A program made the position numbers and the translations under genes. DNA of 64,000 bases from Opitutaceae bacterium EW11 (lineage in GTDB: Bacteria > Verrucomicrobiota > Verrucomicrobiia > Opitutales > Opitutaceae): assembly GCA_003054665.1 (NCBI GenBank), contig QAYY01000010.1, positions 1-64,000 of the forward strand, in the 5' to 3' direction. The notes below the pieces were generated by a model. The model was not told the DNA's origin. It saw nothing but the letters and a program-made list of their open reading frames with translations, and ran no database searches. Position 1 is the first letter of the stretch. Each line of letters begins with the position of its first letter. Of the stretch, positions 45,596-54,126 are shown piece by piece.

Positions 45596-46609
45596 ATGGC
45601 CTTTCTGCCGGACCTGACCTTCCCTCCGCCCGCGGCCCAGCGAGACGGAGAGGGAAACGCGTCCGCGCGGCCGCATGGTTCGGGAGAGGGCACGGACGGC
45701 GCCGCAACACTGGAGCGGATACGCGAGTTCGAAACGGCCGGACGGCGCATGCGCGCGGTGCAAGACGAGGCGTCCGCGGATCTTTACTTCCGTCAGGGAC
45801 TGGACTTGGGACTGGCCGCGATCGATGGCCAGCCCCGCTCAACGGAAAACAGCCCGGAGCTGCGCCTGCTCGTGGTTCGCTGCGCCGTGGAATGCGGCGA
45901 GGCGGAACTGGCCCGCGCCCTGGCTCAACAGGCGAACGACGACGCTCCCTTCGCCGGGTCGGAGGAATGGAAAACGCTGGGCGACCTGGGCCGATGGCCG
46001 GACCGCTGGCTCGTTGCCGCCATCCGGCGCGCCCCTCCCGACCAACCGGCTCTGGACGAACTCGCGCAACGGCATTGGCGGACGCTGTTCGGCCGGTGCC
46101 AGATGCTGACGCTGAATCGCGAAGCGGCCGCCGATCTGGCGCAGGACGCCTGGTGCAAGGTGCTCAAAGCCCATCGCGCGCTGAAGCCCGGGGGCAATTT
46201 CCCGGCCTACATCACCACCGTCGCGACCAATCTCTGGAGAGACGGAAACCGCGGACAGCGGCGGGCCGGTGCGCTCGGCGCGCCGCGACTCGCGTCGCTG
46301 GACGACGAACTTCCGACCGACACGGGCGACAGCGTGAGCCTCGGCGAGGTCATTCCTGATCTGGCTTCGCTGGAGGGCGAGGAGCGGAAACATCTCATGC
46401 AGGACATCGATCACGCGCTCGGCCAGCTCCCGTCCCTGCTGCGAGACGTGCTGATCTCGCGCTTTCTCGACGGGGAATCGTGCGCCCAAATCGCCCGGCG
46501 CGTCGGCCGGACGGAGCAGTCCGTCAGCGGCTGGGTGCGCCGCGCGCTGCAGGATTTGAAAACCCAGCTCCAAGGCTCCCGCTCTGACAAACGGGAGAAA
46601 TCACCGTGA
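45596..46609 (+). CDS. ECF-type RNA polymerase sigma factor with N-terminal helical extension
   Basis: The protein is 337 residues from the ATG at 45596. Residues ~1-35 are Pro/Ser-rich, and ~40-150 are an Ala-rich helical (TPR-like) region not found in minimal sigma factors. Sigma-2 is at ~155-220 (AAADLAQDAWCKVLKAHRAL; AYITTVATNLWRDGNR) and sigma-4 at ~276-323 (LPSLLRDVLISRFLDGESC; RTEQSVSGWVRRAL). It heads an operon with three further genes (GTGA overlap with the next). The N-terminal extension may receive a signal or mediate anti-sigma binding (inference). Confidence 0.9.
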   Translation: MAFLPDLTFPPPAAQRDGEGNASARPHGSGEGTDGAATLERIREFETAGRRMRAVQDEASADLYFRQGLDLGLAAIDGQPRSTENSPELRLLVVRCAVECGEAELARALAQQANDDAPFAGSEEWKTLGDLGRWPDRWLVAAIRRAPPDQPALDELAQRHWRTLFGRCQMLTLNREAAADLAQDAWCKVLKAHRALKPGGNFPAYITTVATNLWRDGNRGQRRAGALGAPRLASLDDELPTDTGDSVSLGEVIPDLASLEGEERKHLMQDIDHALGQLPSLLRDVLISRFLDGESCAQIARRVGRTEQSVSGWVRRALQDLKTQLQGSRSDKREKSP

Positions 46610-47154
46610 ACCAGGAAATCTCCATCGAAGCACTGCTCAAGTGGCGGCTCGACGCCGCGGAACACGAGGCTCCGCCGCCACCCCGAGCGTCCCGGCTCCT
46701 GGAGCTCTCCCGCCCTTGGTGGGAGCGCACTCCGGAGCTGTTTCAAGGGCTCGTCCAGCGGCTCGCGCTCCGGCCTTCCCAGCTCGCGCACGCGATGGCC
46801 CGGGCGCCGGGCGGAGCCGGTGTGCCGGTGCCGTCCGTCGTGCACGACGGTACGTCCCCGCTGGATACGACGAGCGAGGTGCTCTACGTCGCGGTGAAGG
46901 GCCCGCGCCTCCGCCTGCGTTTCAAGGTCGAGTCCGCCCCCCTCTCTCCGCCCGCCTTCTGGGAGGTCACCTTTGTCGACCCGGAGACGTCGAAGCCGCT
47001 GCTCTCCGGGACCGCGGCGCATTCCGCGGGGGACGAATACCGGCTGGAGGAGGAGCTTCCGCCCGAGGTTCTCCCCGCGTGGTCCCGACTCCGCGTCACG
47101 GACCGCATGCCGTTTCGCTTCATCCTTCGCCCCGCCGCCGGACCGGCTGCGTAG
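46606..47154 (+). CDS. Hypothetical protein of the sigma-factor operon, anti-sigma candidate
   Basis: The protein is 182 residues, starting with GTG at 46606, which overlaps the sigma-factor TGA (GTGA). Residues ~1-60 form a helical segment with Trp and acidic-aromatic character (ALLKWRLDAAEHEAPPPP; RPWWERTPELFQGLVQRL). Residues ~85-175 are beta-rich (VLYVAVKGPRLRLRFKV; FWEVTFVDPETSKPLL). No membrane helix is present. Its position immediately after the sigma gene suggests an anti-sigma or adaptor role, but no zinc motif (HxxxCxxC) is present, so this is inference only. Confidence 0.6.
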   Translation: MNQEISIEALLKWRLDAAEHEAPPPPRASRLLELSRPWWERTPELFQGLVQRLALRPSQLAHAMARAPGGAGVPVPSVVHDGTSPLDTTSEVLYVAVKGPRLRLRFKVESAPLSPPAFWEVTFVDPETSKPLLSGTAAHSAGDEYRLEEELPPEVLPAWSRLRVTDRMPFRFILRPAAGPAA

Positions 47155-47169
47155 CCGGAGGTCCGCCGT

Positions 47170-48870
47170 ATGGTATTCCTGTGGTTCTGGAGCTTCTGGC
47201 ATTGGAGCATGGAAAGCTTTCGCCAGGGGGCCGTTCTGCGCGGTCCGCTCGACGGCGTCGCCGGAAACTGGGACGAGTGGTACCACCACGAGGCCTCGGC
47301 CGACGAGCGTCAGGCCGTCGAACACGCCGGCGCATCGGAGGCGGCGCAGGAGGAATTCGTGGAATGGATACTCTGCACCTGGTCGTCCGAAGCGAACCTG
47401 AAGGGAAACCAGGACGCCGCGCGGCACGTTCTTCAGCAGCTCGCGCTGCTCCCGCCGTTTGCCTCCTGGCCCGCCATGCGGCGGGTTCGTGAGCGAGCGC
47501 GCGACGGAGCGATATCCGCCGTTGTCCTGGCGGATCCCCACACCGGTCAGGATACGGATGTTCGCCCGGTCACGGCACGATTGCTGCCGCAATGGACGGA
47601 CAAGACGTCCTCCGCCGTGCAGACCGAGGGCTTTGAAGCCGACGCCGCGGACGTCGAGGTGCCCCGGGCGGCGGCGGCGAGCGTGCTCGCCGGCTCGGGC
47701 TTCGCTTACCTGAGTCTGCTCTGGCTGGCGGCAGGGCGGCGTTCCCATCCCGCAGCCGCCCGCTATTTGCTTCGCGCGGGCTGGCTCGGTATCGGCGGCC
47801 TTGTCGCCTGGATGCTCTGGGGTCCCGATCCCGGAGCGCAACTGCGATGGTTCGCCCTGTCGCTCCTCCTGCTCTGGCTCGCCGTGGCGGGCTTCTCTCT
47901 GGCGCTGCTGGTGCGGGAGATCTCCCGCGCCCGTCGGATCGGAAAGACGTGGGCCGGCCGGCTGAAAGACGATCTCCTGCTGCTCCAAATGCCAGGCCGC
48001 CTTCGGGTCAAGGGAGGCTCGGCCGGACTGGCCTTCTGCCTCGCCGCGATCGGCGCCGCGGCGCGGGCCTACCCCGCCGGCCTTTCCCGCTCCTGGATCT
48101 GGCGAAACCTCCAAGACAGGATGACCGCCGACGGCGCCACGTGGGCGGCAACCGGCGTGATCACGTCCGACGGCTTCCTCCAACCCGTCGCGCTCGAACC
48201 GAAGATCCAGGCCTGCGTAGCCCATTCCTCCATACAACGGCTGATCACGCCCCGGCAGCGTGCCGCCTCCCGCGCGCCCGAAGCCGATCCGAGGCCGATT
48301 CCGCCCGAGATCGTCCGTCTCCGGCCGGCGCCCCAGCCCGAACTCCGGCGCGCGCCAGCCGTCGGTTACGCGGCCGAAGCCTCCTCGCTCCGGATCCGCC
48401 GCTGCCGGCACGTGGCGGAGGCGGTGTTTTCAATTGGCGGGTTCGCCAGCTGGGCGCAGGTCGCGACCAACGTCGTCGCCCTCGCGCTCTCGGCCTCGGT
48501 GATCGCGGCGCTTCCGGACCTCCGCTACATTATCGTCCCGCCCGCTGCGCCCGCGGTCGTGCCGCCGTCATCGCCTTCGCCGTACTTTCTCTGGGTGAGC
48601 CTGGATACGCCGCATCCCGAATATTTCCAGGTCGTGCTCGAATCACCCATATGGGCAAACCGGCGCGCGAACGTCGCCGAACGCAACGGCGCTCCCGCCT
48701 CCGTTCGCGCCGAGATCCGCCTGACCCGCGTCGAAAAATCCGAACGGGTGCTCGACCAGGGCACCGTCTACATCGAGCGCCGCCCCCGGTTTCTCTCGCG
48801 CAGCTATGCGCCGGGCGAACGCGTGGGCCGCTATTCGTTTTCTTACCTCAGCCGCCTGCCTGATGAATAG
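47170..48870 (+). CDS. Membrane protein with a Lon-like (S16-fold) domain in the sigma operon
   Basis: This is a 566-residue protein. Residues 1-165 are soluble and helical with a Trp-rich start. Hydrophobic segments occur at ~169-188, 201-219, 227-248 and 430-450. Between the third and fourth lies a domain (~265-362) whose order matches the S16 Lon peptidase fold: GGSAGLAFCLAAI (Ser284 at the position of the Lon catalytic Ser in PSAG), then TGVITSDGFLQPV, PKIQACVAHSSIQRLITPRQ (Lys345 near the catalytic Lys). The C-terminal ~110 residues are beta-rich and Pro-separated. A membrane-bound peptidase acting on the sigma or anti-sigma protein is an attractive but unproven reading. Confidence 0.5.
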   Translation: MVFLWFWSFWHWSMESFRQGAVLRGPLDGVAGNWDEWYHHEASADERQAVEHAGASEAAQEEFVEWILCTWSSEANLKGNQDAARHVLQQLALLPPFASWPAMRRVRERARDGAISAVVLADPHTGQDTDVRPVTARLLPQWTDKTSSAVQTEGFEADAADVEVPRAAAASVLAGSGFAYLSLLWLAAGRRSHPAAARYLLRAGWLGIGGLVAWMLWGPDPGAQLRWFALSLLLLWLAVAGFSLALLVREISRARRIGKTWAGRLKDDLLLLQMPGRLRVKGGSAGLAFCLAAIGAAARAYPAGLSRSWIWRNLQDRMTADGATWAATGVITSDGFLQPVALEPKIQACVAHSSIQRLITPRQRAASRAPEADPRPIPPEIVRLRPAPQPELRRAPAVGYAAEASSLRIRRCRHVAEAVFSIGGFASWAQVATNVVALALSASVIAALPDLRYIIVPPAAPAVVPPSSPSPYFLWVSLDTPHPEYFQVVLESPIWANRRANVAERNGAPASVRAEIRLTRVEKSERVLDQGTVYIERRPRFLSRSYAPGERVGRYSFSYLSRLPDE

Positions 48871-49603
48871 GATCCCGCTTCCGACGCTGACTCCCCTCCC
48901 GATCTTTCGCGTGCTCGCCTGCCTCGCGGCGGGCATTCCGGCCTTGTTTTCCTCCGGGTGCGGACGGCCCGGCGTGCGCGCCGAGCTCCACGTTTTCCAG
49001 CCGAAACGCGAGGAGCCCGCGCGCCTCGAGATCCAGGCGGAGGTCGCCGGCGCGCAGTCGAATCTGTACTATATCTGGTTCGCCGATACCGGACGCTGCG
49101 AACCGCAGGAGTCCACCGAGCCCAGGACGACGTTCCAGTTTGCCGACGGAGCCACCCAGGACTGGGTCACGGTCGAGATCTGGCAGCGCGGAAAACGCGT
49201 CGCGCAAAGCCGCACCGACGTGCGCCGAGCCACCGGAGGCGCGGAACAGCCGTCGACCAGCGAACAAGAGCTGACCATCGAAATCACCGATCTGCCCTTC
49301 GCCGAACCCGGTGGACCGAACACGCGGACCAACATCGCCGGGAAGGTGCACGGCGTCCTGCGGCCCGACTACCGCGTCGTGGTTTACGCCCGCGACGACG
49401 GAGTCTGGTATATCCAGCCGACGTCCCGCGCCGCTCACGCGATCGGGCCCGACCACACGTGGTCGACCTGGACCCATACCGGCTCCGCTTACGCCGCGAT
49501 TGTCGTGCACGCAGGTTACCCCGCGCTGCGCACGGCCGACCGCATTCCTTACGTCGGGGGCGATGTCCTGGCGCGCGTGGTGTGCGACGGCAGGCCGAAG
49601 TGA
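48863..49603 (+). CDS. Lipoprotein of the sigma-factor operon
   Basis: The protein is 246 residues from the ATG at 48863, which overlaps the previous stop by 8 bp. The N-terminal signal ends in a lipobox-like PALFSSGC. The mature protein is beta-rich (LHVFQPKREEPARLEIQAEV; VVVYARDDGVWYIQPTS; HTGSAYAAIVVHAGYPALR). The latter half resembles the putative extracellular ligand-binding domain of some bacterial surface proteins. No family is certain. Being last in the operon, it may be the outer sensory or structural component. Confidence 0.65.
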   Translation: MNRIPLPTLTPLPIFRVLACLAAGIPALFSSGCGRPGVRAELHVFQPKREEPARLEIQAEVAGAQSNLYYIWFADTGRCEPQESTEPRTTFQFADGATQDWVTVEIWQRGKRVAQSRTDVRRATGGAEQPSTSEQELTIEITDLPFAEPGGPNTRTNIAGKVHGVLRPDYRVVVYARDDGVWYIQPTSRAAHAIGPDHTWSTWTHTGSAYAAIVVHAGYPALRTADRIPYVGGDVLARVVCDGRPK

Positions 49604-49622
49604 TCCCGCGGACCGATCGACG

Positions 49623-50687
49623 CTACATCGGCGCCGACGAACTCCGCGAGGGCGCCGTCGCGGCCAGCCCGTCGGCACGACCGGCGAGGTGCGCTCTGAA
49701 CCAGGTGCGAATCTCCGGCGCGAGCTTGCCCACCTCCAGCGGGAGCGAGACGTGATTCTCGCCGGGCACCACGAACAGCCGGCTGCCCGCGGCAGCTAGG
49801 CGGAGAAGCCGGCGGCTGTGCTCGGGCGAAAGCCACCCGTCGGCGGCGCCGTGGATGAAGAGAATGGGGTAATGGATTTCGGATACGCTCCGCACCGTGT
49901 CCGCGTCGCTCCAGTTGAAAAGCGCCCGCCGCGCCCCGACCGATAGAGCTTCCTGAAACAGTCCGTCGCTGATCCGCGAAGCCACGCCGGGAAACGCGGC
50001 TCGGGCGAGCTCAGGAATCGCGTCGCGCGCCGAAGCGAACGGCTCGAGCGCCACCACCGCCCGCACGCGCGGATCCTGCGCCGCAAAGTCGAGCCCGACC
50101 GAGGCACCGTACGAGACCCCGAGCACACCGACGGGAAGGTTGTCCCACCGCGACCGGCTTTCGATCGCGTCCAGAACCTTCTCGAGATCTTTCTTCTCGA
50201 GCGCTCCAAAGCCGACCCACCGCCCGGTCGAGGCGCCATGGCCGCGGAGATCCACGGTCGCCACGCGATAGCCCGACGACGCAAATTCGAACGCCCACGG
50301 CAGCATCTGCTCTTTGCAGAGACCGAACCCGTGCAGCATCAGGATCAGTCCGCGCGGAGGCCGGTTGTCCCGCGTGAAGTCCAGCCGGATCGGGCCGTCC
50401 GCCCAGACGCGGCCGCCGTCGATCTTGGGATGCCAGGAAAACTCGTACTCGCCCCGTTCGACGATCGCCACCTGGAGAATGGCAGAGGAGACGGGCACCT
50501 CGAAGACGTCGGCGTACGCGCGCTTCGCCACGTCCTGCACCGCCTGGCTGCACTCGAAGCCCTGCTTCGGCCGGCTGTTTGGCGCGGAGAATATCTGCCG
50601 CGCGACCAGCTCCGCACCGGGATTGCACCCCGACGCGAGGATCGCGACGACCAACAAAAAACCGGAGAGTACCGACGACTCCGACAT
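49623..50687 (-). CDS. Alpha/beta hydrolase lipoprotein
   Basis: The protein is 354 residues from the ATG at 50687 (MSESSVLSGFLLVVAILASGC), which gives a lipobox. The hydrolase motifs are LILMLHGFGLCKEQ, VDLRGHGAST, the nucleophile elbow GVSYGAS, FIHGAADGWLSPEH and PGENHVSLPL. It is expected to be an inner- or outer-membrane-tethered esterase or peptidase in the periplasm. The frame extends upstream to 50867, but without family similarity. It is convergent to the sigma operon and divergent from the copper protein. Confidence 0.85.
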   Translation of the reverse strand: MSESSVLSGFLLVVAILASGCNPGAELVARQIFSAPNSRPKQGFECSQAVQDVAKRAYADVFEVPVSSAILQVAIVERGEYEFSWHPKIDGGRVWADGPIRLDFTRDNRPPRGLILMLHGFGLCKEQMLPWAFEFASSGYRVATVDLRGHGASTGRWVGFGALEKKDLEKVLDAIESRSRWDNLPVGVLGVSYGASVGLDFAAQDPRVRAVVALEPFASARDAIPELARAAFPGVASRISDGLFQEALSVGARRALFNWSDADTVRSVSEIHYPILFIHGAADGWLSPEHSRRLLRLAAAGSRLFVVPGENHVSLPLEVGKLAPEIRTWFRAHLAGRADGLAATAPSRSSSAPM

Positions 50688-50869
50688 GGAGACACTCTGT
50701 ATCGGCCATCTGGCGACAAACCATAGCTGCCAGCCGCGTATTCCCGCCCGCAGCCAGATCCCCGCCGGCCGCAATTGCCGCCCGCCTGCCACCGCGAATT
50801 CCGTATTGCTGGGAAAGCAGACAGCCATAAACCTCCGCTGCACCCGACCCCGCTTCAGAGTCCCCACCC

Positions 50870-51223
50870 ATGAAAACCCTCCGTCTCCTCCCCCTGGCCG
50901 TGCTCCCGCTCTCGCTTGCGGCCGTTTGTTTCTCCGCCTGCTCGAAGTCCCGTTCTCCGGCCTCGTCCGAGGCCACGGCTCCCGCGGAAAAAGCGGCGGC
51001 TGCCCGGCATCCGCTGAAGGGCGTCATCGTCGACGTGCTGCCGGACCGCTCCGCGCTCAAGGTGAAGCACGAGGCGATCCCGGGCTACATGGTCGCCATG
51101 ACCATGGCGTTCAAAGTGGACGCCGCGACCCTGAAGGCCGCCGCCAAGGGACAGGCGATCACGGCCACCCTCGTCGAACGCGACGACGGACTCTGGCTCG
51201 AGGACGTGCAGCCCGTCCGCTGA
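50870..51223 (+). CDS. CusF-like copper-binding lipoprotein
   Basis: This is a 117-residue protein with a signal sequence and lipobox-like VCFSAC. The CusF-type domain (~47-117) has HPLKGVIVDVLPDRSALKVKHEAIPGYM split over two strands, then VAMTMAFKVD, with the Met and His residues of the copper site (His71, Met80 region, MTM). CusF-like proteins carry Cu(I) in the periplasm. The next gene, for a cytochrome c, starts 7 bp later, so the two are probably co-transcribed; a cytochrome oxidase copper-delivery role is inferred. Confidence 0.82.
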   Translation: MKTLRLLPLAVLPLSLAAVCFSACSKSRSPASSEATAPAEKAAAARHPLKGVIVDVLPDRSALKVKHEAIPGYMVAMTMAFKVDAATLKAAAKGQAITATLVERDDGLWLEDVQPVR

Positions 51224-51230
51224 TTTTCCC

Positions 51231-51734
51231 ATGTCTACGTCACGACTGCTGGCCATCAGCCTTCTCTCAGCGTTCGGTCTGCTCACCGGATGCTCCAAAT
51301 CTGCCGAAAGCCCGCGGGCTTCGGCTGCGCCCAGCGCGCCCACGGCCGACCTTGCCAACGGCAAGGCGGTGTTCGAACGGGTGTGCGCCGCGTGCCACCA
51401 ACCGACGGGCCTCGGACTCCCGGGGACATTTCCTCCGCTCGCCGGATCGGAGATTCTCACGCGCGGAGACGGCAGCACCGTCGTGCGCATCGTCCTGCAC
51501 GGACTTCAGGGCCCGATCACCGTCGGCGGCAACACGTTCAACAGCGTCATGCCGCCACAGGGCCCGATGCTGAAGGACAACGAAATCTCCGACGCCATCA
51601 GTTACGCCCGCAGTTCCTGGGGCAATCGCGCCTCCGCCGTATCCGAAGCGACGGTACGCACGCTCCGCGCCACGGTGAAACGCGACGGGATGTGGACCTG
51701 GCCCGAACTCGACAAGGAGACCGGCGGAAAATGA
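51231..51734 (+). CDS. Cytochrome c (monohaem) lipoprotein
   Basis: This is a 167-residue protein with lipobox AFGLLTGC. A cytochrome c domain starts near residue 40 (ANGKAVFERVCAACHQPTG), with the haem motif CAACH and the sixth ligand Met in SVMPPQGPMLKD. Family members are membrane-bound electron carriers. It follows the copper protein by 7 bp, so it may serve a copper-containing terminal oxidase or nitrous-oxide/methyl reductase chain. Confidence 0.9.
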   Translation: MSTSRLLAISLLSAFGLLTGCSKSAESPRASAAPSAPTADLANGKAVFERVCAACHQPTGLGLPGTFPPLAGSEILTRGDGSTVVRIVLHGLQGPITVGGNTFNSVMPPQGPMLKDNEISDAISYARSSWGNRASAVSEATVRTLRATVKRDGMWTWPELDKETGGK

Positions 51735-51790
51735 GTCGGAGGCCGGATTTCTGACGTCGGGCCGACGGAGGTCGAAGGACCGCTTCCAAG

Positions 51791-51824
51791 TTCGCCGCCA
51801 CCGGATCCTCCGGTTGGCGGCGAA
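51791..51824. terminator. Strong hairpin between convergent cytochrome c and GT41 genes
   Basis: The arms TTCGCCGCCACCGGA and TCCGGTTGGCGGCGAA pair over 15 bp with one bulged base and a 3-base loop. There is no T-run on the plus strand beyond a TGTTTTC, so it is probably a two-way terminator or mRNA stabiliser. Confidence 0.6.
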
Positions 51825-51938
51825 TCTGTTTTCAGGACGTTCGCCTCGGTCTTCTCACGCGGCGGAAACGTCATGCCACCCGCAAGCGCTCAGAGAGCAC
51901 CCTGCGGTCCGACCTCCGTCCTCTCCCCGGAACGCCGC

Positions 51939-54044
51939 CTACGTCAGCGACGGCTCGGGTGTTTTCCGTTTTCTGGATTTCGTCTTCGGGACCGGCGGCC
52001 GCACATCGTCCTGACGGGAGGAACTCGTTTCCCCCGCCGCACTCGCGACGGAGCCATAGCGCCTATCCAGGGGAAACGGCCGCACCCGATGCCGCAGGGC
52101 CAGGCGCGCCTTCCACCAGCCGGCGTAGTCGCGCATCGCGAGGGCTTCGTTTTCGTCCGTCTTGGCCTGCGCTCCGACCTCGAGGTACACCTCCAGATTG
52201 GCGAGATCGGGCTGAGGCAGCGTGCCTTCTTCGCAGCGCCGCCACATCTGCCGATACCGTTCTTCGAGTTCGCGGACCAACCGCGGCATGTCGAAGAGCG
52301 TGCACGTCTCGCGCTGGCTGCGCAGTTTGTCGCGCACGGGGAGGAGCGCAGCCCGGTCCTGGCCGAAGGCGATCGCCCGATCCACGTATTCCTTGGCCGA
52401 CAGGCAGACCATTTCGGGAAGCCCGGCGGAGCGCACCAGGCTTCCGCAGACCCGCGAGGCGAACGATCTGCCGGAGAGCGTGAGCACCGGCAGCCCCATC
52501 CAAAGCGCGTCCGACGCGGTCGTGTGGGCGCCGTACGGCGATGTGTCCAGGAAGAGATCCGCCAGCGTGTAACGGCAGAGGTGATACGGGTTGGCCAGCT
52601 TGTCCGCGAACACGAGCCGCTCCGCCGCGACGCCCTGCCGGACGGCGTGGGCGCGCAGCCGCTCGTTCGTCTGCCCGGTGCTGCCGAGGAGCCAGAGCAC
52701 GCTGCCCGGAACGGCTTTGAGGATCGTCATCCACCGGTCGAACGCGAAACGGTGGATCTTGTGCGCGCCGTTGAAGCAGCAATAGACCATCGCGTTCTCC
52801 GGCAGGCCGCAGTCGCGGCGCGCGAGCGGCCGCGGCGACACCGCGCGCTTCCGGTTGTTCGGCTGGTAGCACGGCAACCGCATCACCTCCTCCGAGTAAA
52901 AGATCTCGTACCCCGGCGGCACAATCCACTCGTCCGCCAGGAGAAAATGATGGTACGGACTGGCCATCGTTCCGGGGAAGCCGAGCCAGTTCACGATCAC
53001 CGGCGCGGGCCGCAGGGCCACGAGCTTCAACCGCGCCTCGCGGGTGTAGCCGTTGAGATCGACCAGTATCTGGATGCCGTCGTCGACCATGCGTTTCGCC
53101 ACCGTGGCGTCGTCGAGCTCCGTGATCGAGAGCCAGTGGTCGGCCGAGTTGCGGAAACCGGTGTGCAGCGGATCCTTCGCCGCCGGGCCGCAATAGTAGA
53201 CGAAAACCTCGACCTTGCTCCGGTCGTGCAGGCCGAAAACCTCGGCCATGAGATAGCCGACGGCGTGCTCGCGCAGGTCGGACGAGAGATAGCCGATCCG
53301 CAGTCGCCCGCCGTTTCCGCGAGCGCGCGGCCAGGCGAAAAACGGATTCGGCGGACTGCCGACGTCGAGCCGGTTGTACTGCGCGGCAAGCGCGAGGTGC
53401 AGCATCGGGTCGTCGGTTTGCGCGGCGATCGACAGCGGCGACATGCCCTGCATCAGCGTTTCATGGTTCACCCGCTCCCACGGTTCGACGATGGGCCATT
53501 TGCACTGGCGCTGTCGCAGTGCGACGTAGTGCTGCGCCACTTCGCGCTGATGCGGATCCAACTCCAGGCTCTGCTTGAGCATCGCTTCGGCCACTTCGTC
53601 CTGATTCGCCGCCTCCAGCGTCCGTGCGCTCTGGTTCAACGCCGTCGTCTTGTACGTGATCGCGTTTCCCGTCACCGGCGCGAGTTTTGCCAGGGCCGTC
53701 GACCACTGCACCACGGCCAGGTTCGGGCTTCCCTGCCGCTCGTAAACCCGGCCGAGATTGATGTGCGCCGGCATGAATTCCGGATTCAGCTTCAGCGCGC
53801 GTTCCAGGCATTCGCGCGCCGCGGCGAGTTTGCCCGAGTCCGTCAAGACCACGGCATGGTTGAACAGCACCGCGTAAAGGAGCGGATGATCGTGGTTGTG
53901 CTCGATCCACTTGCCGTACAGCACCTCCACCGAGCCGGGTTGGCCGCTCTGCTTCAGCGTCTCGGCCGTGCGGATGAGGTCGGTCACGCTGAGGGAACGC
54001 GCCATCGACTGGATCAAGGCGGAAGCGAGGAGTTCGGAGGGCAT
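51939..54044 (-). CDS. GT41 (OGT/SPINDLY-type) O-linked glycosyltransferase with TPR N-terminus
   Basis: This is a 701-residue protein. TPR-like helical repeats cover residues ~15-180. The GT41 catalytic region (~245-600) has GYLSSDLREHAVGYL (His260 at the position of the OGT base), VYCCFNGAHKIH (Lys429, UDP-sugar phosphate contact) and SPYGAHTTASDALWMGLPV (His507-Thr508-Thr509), then SFASRVCGSL. The last ~40 residues are basic and disordered (KTKSRKRKT). No signal peptide is present, so it is cytoplasmic. It is 82 bp downstream of the giant Ser/Thr-rich repeat gene on the same strand, which marks that protein as the natural candidate substrate. Members transfer GlcNAc or another UDP/GDP sugar to Ser/Thr; the sugar is not determined here. 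Confidence 0.92.
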   Translation of the reverse strand: MPSELLASALIQSMARSLSVTDLIRTAETLKQSGQPGSVEVLYGKWIEHNHDHPLLYAVLFNHAVVLTDSGKLAAARECLERALKLNPEFMPAHINLGRVYERQGSPNLAVVQWSTALAKLAPVTGNAITYKTTALNQSARTLEAANQDEVAEAMLKQSLELDPHQREVAQHYVALRQRQCKWPIVEPWERVNHETLMQGMSPLSIAAQTDDPMLHLALAAQYNRLDVGSPPNPFFAWPRARGNGGRLRIGYLSSDLREHAVGYLMAEVFGLHDRSKVEVFVYYCGPAAKDPLHTGFRNSADHWLSITELDDATVAKRMVDDGIQILVDLNGYTREARLKLVALRPAPVIVNWLGFPGTMASPYHHFLLADEWIVPPGYEIFYSEEVMRLPCYQPNNRKRAVSPRPLARRDCGLPENAMVYCCFNGAHKIHRFAFDRWMTILKAVPGSVLWLLGSTGQTNERLRAHAVRQGVAAERLVFADKLANPYHLCRYTLADLFLDTSPYGAHTTASDALWMGLPVLTLSGRSFASRVCGSLVRSAGLPEMVCLSAKEYVDRAIAFGQDRAALLPVRDKLRSQRETCTLFDMPRLVRELEERYRQMWRRCEEGTLPQPDLANLEVYLEVGAQAKTDENEALAMRDYAGWWKARLALRHRVRPFPLDRRYGSVASAAGETSSSRQDDVRPPVPKTKSRKRKTPEPSLT

Positions 54045-54126
54045 TTTCGGAAAGTGGAAAACGTGGCTCGTGCTTCGGCGACGTGTCGCCGCTCTTCAGA
54101 TACGGGTCTTGCCCGACCGGGGTCGC

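Noticed and set aside
42365-45763. 1132-codon minus-strand frame over the second TonB receptor
   Set aside because: It is a shadow frame, Arg/Gly/Ala-rich with no receptor motifs; the 42091-45345 frame carries the plug and barrel.
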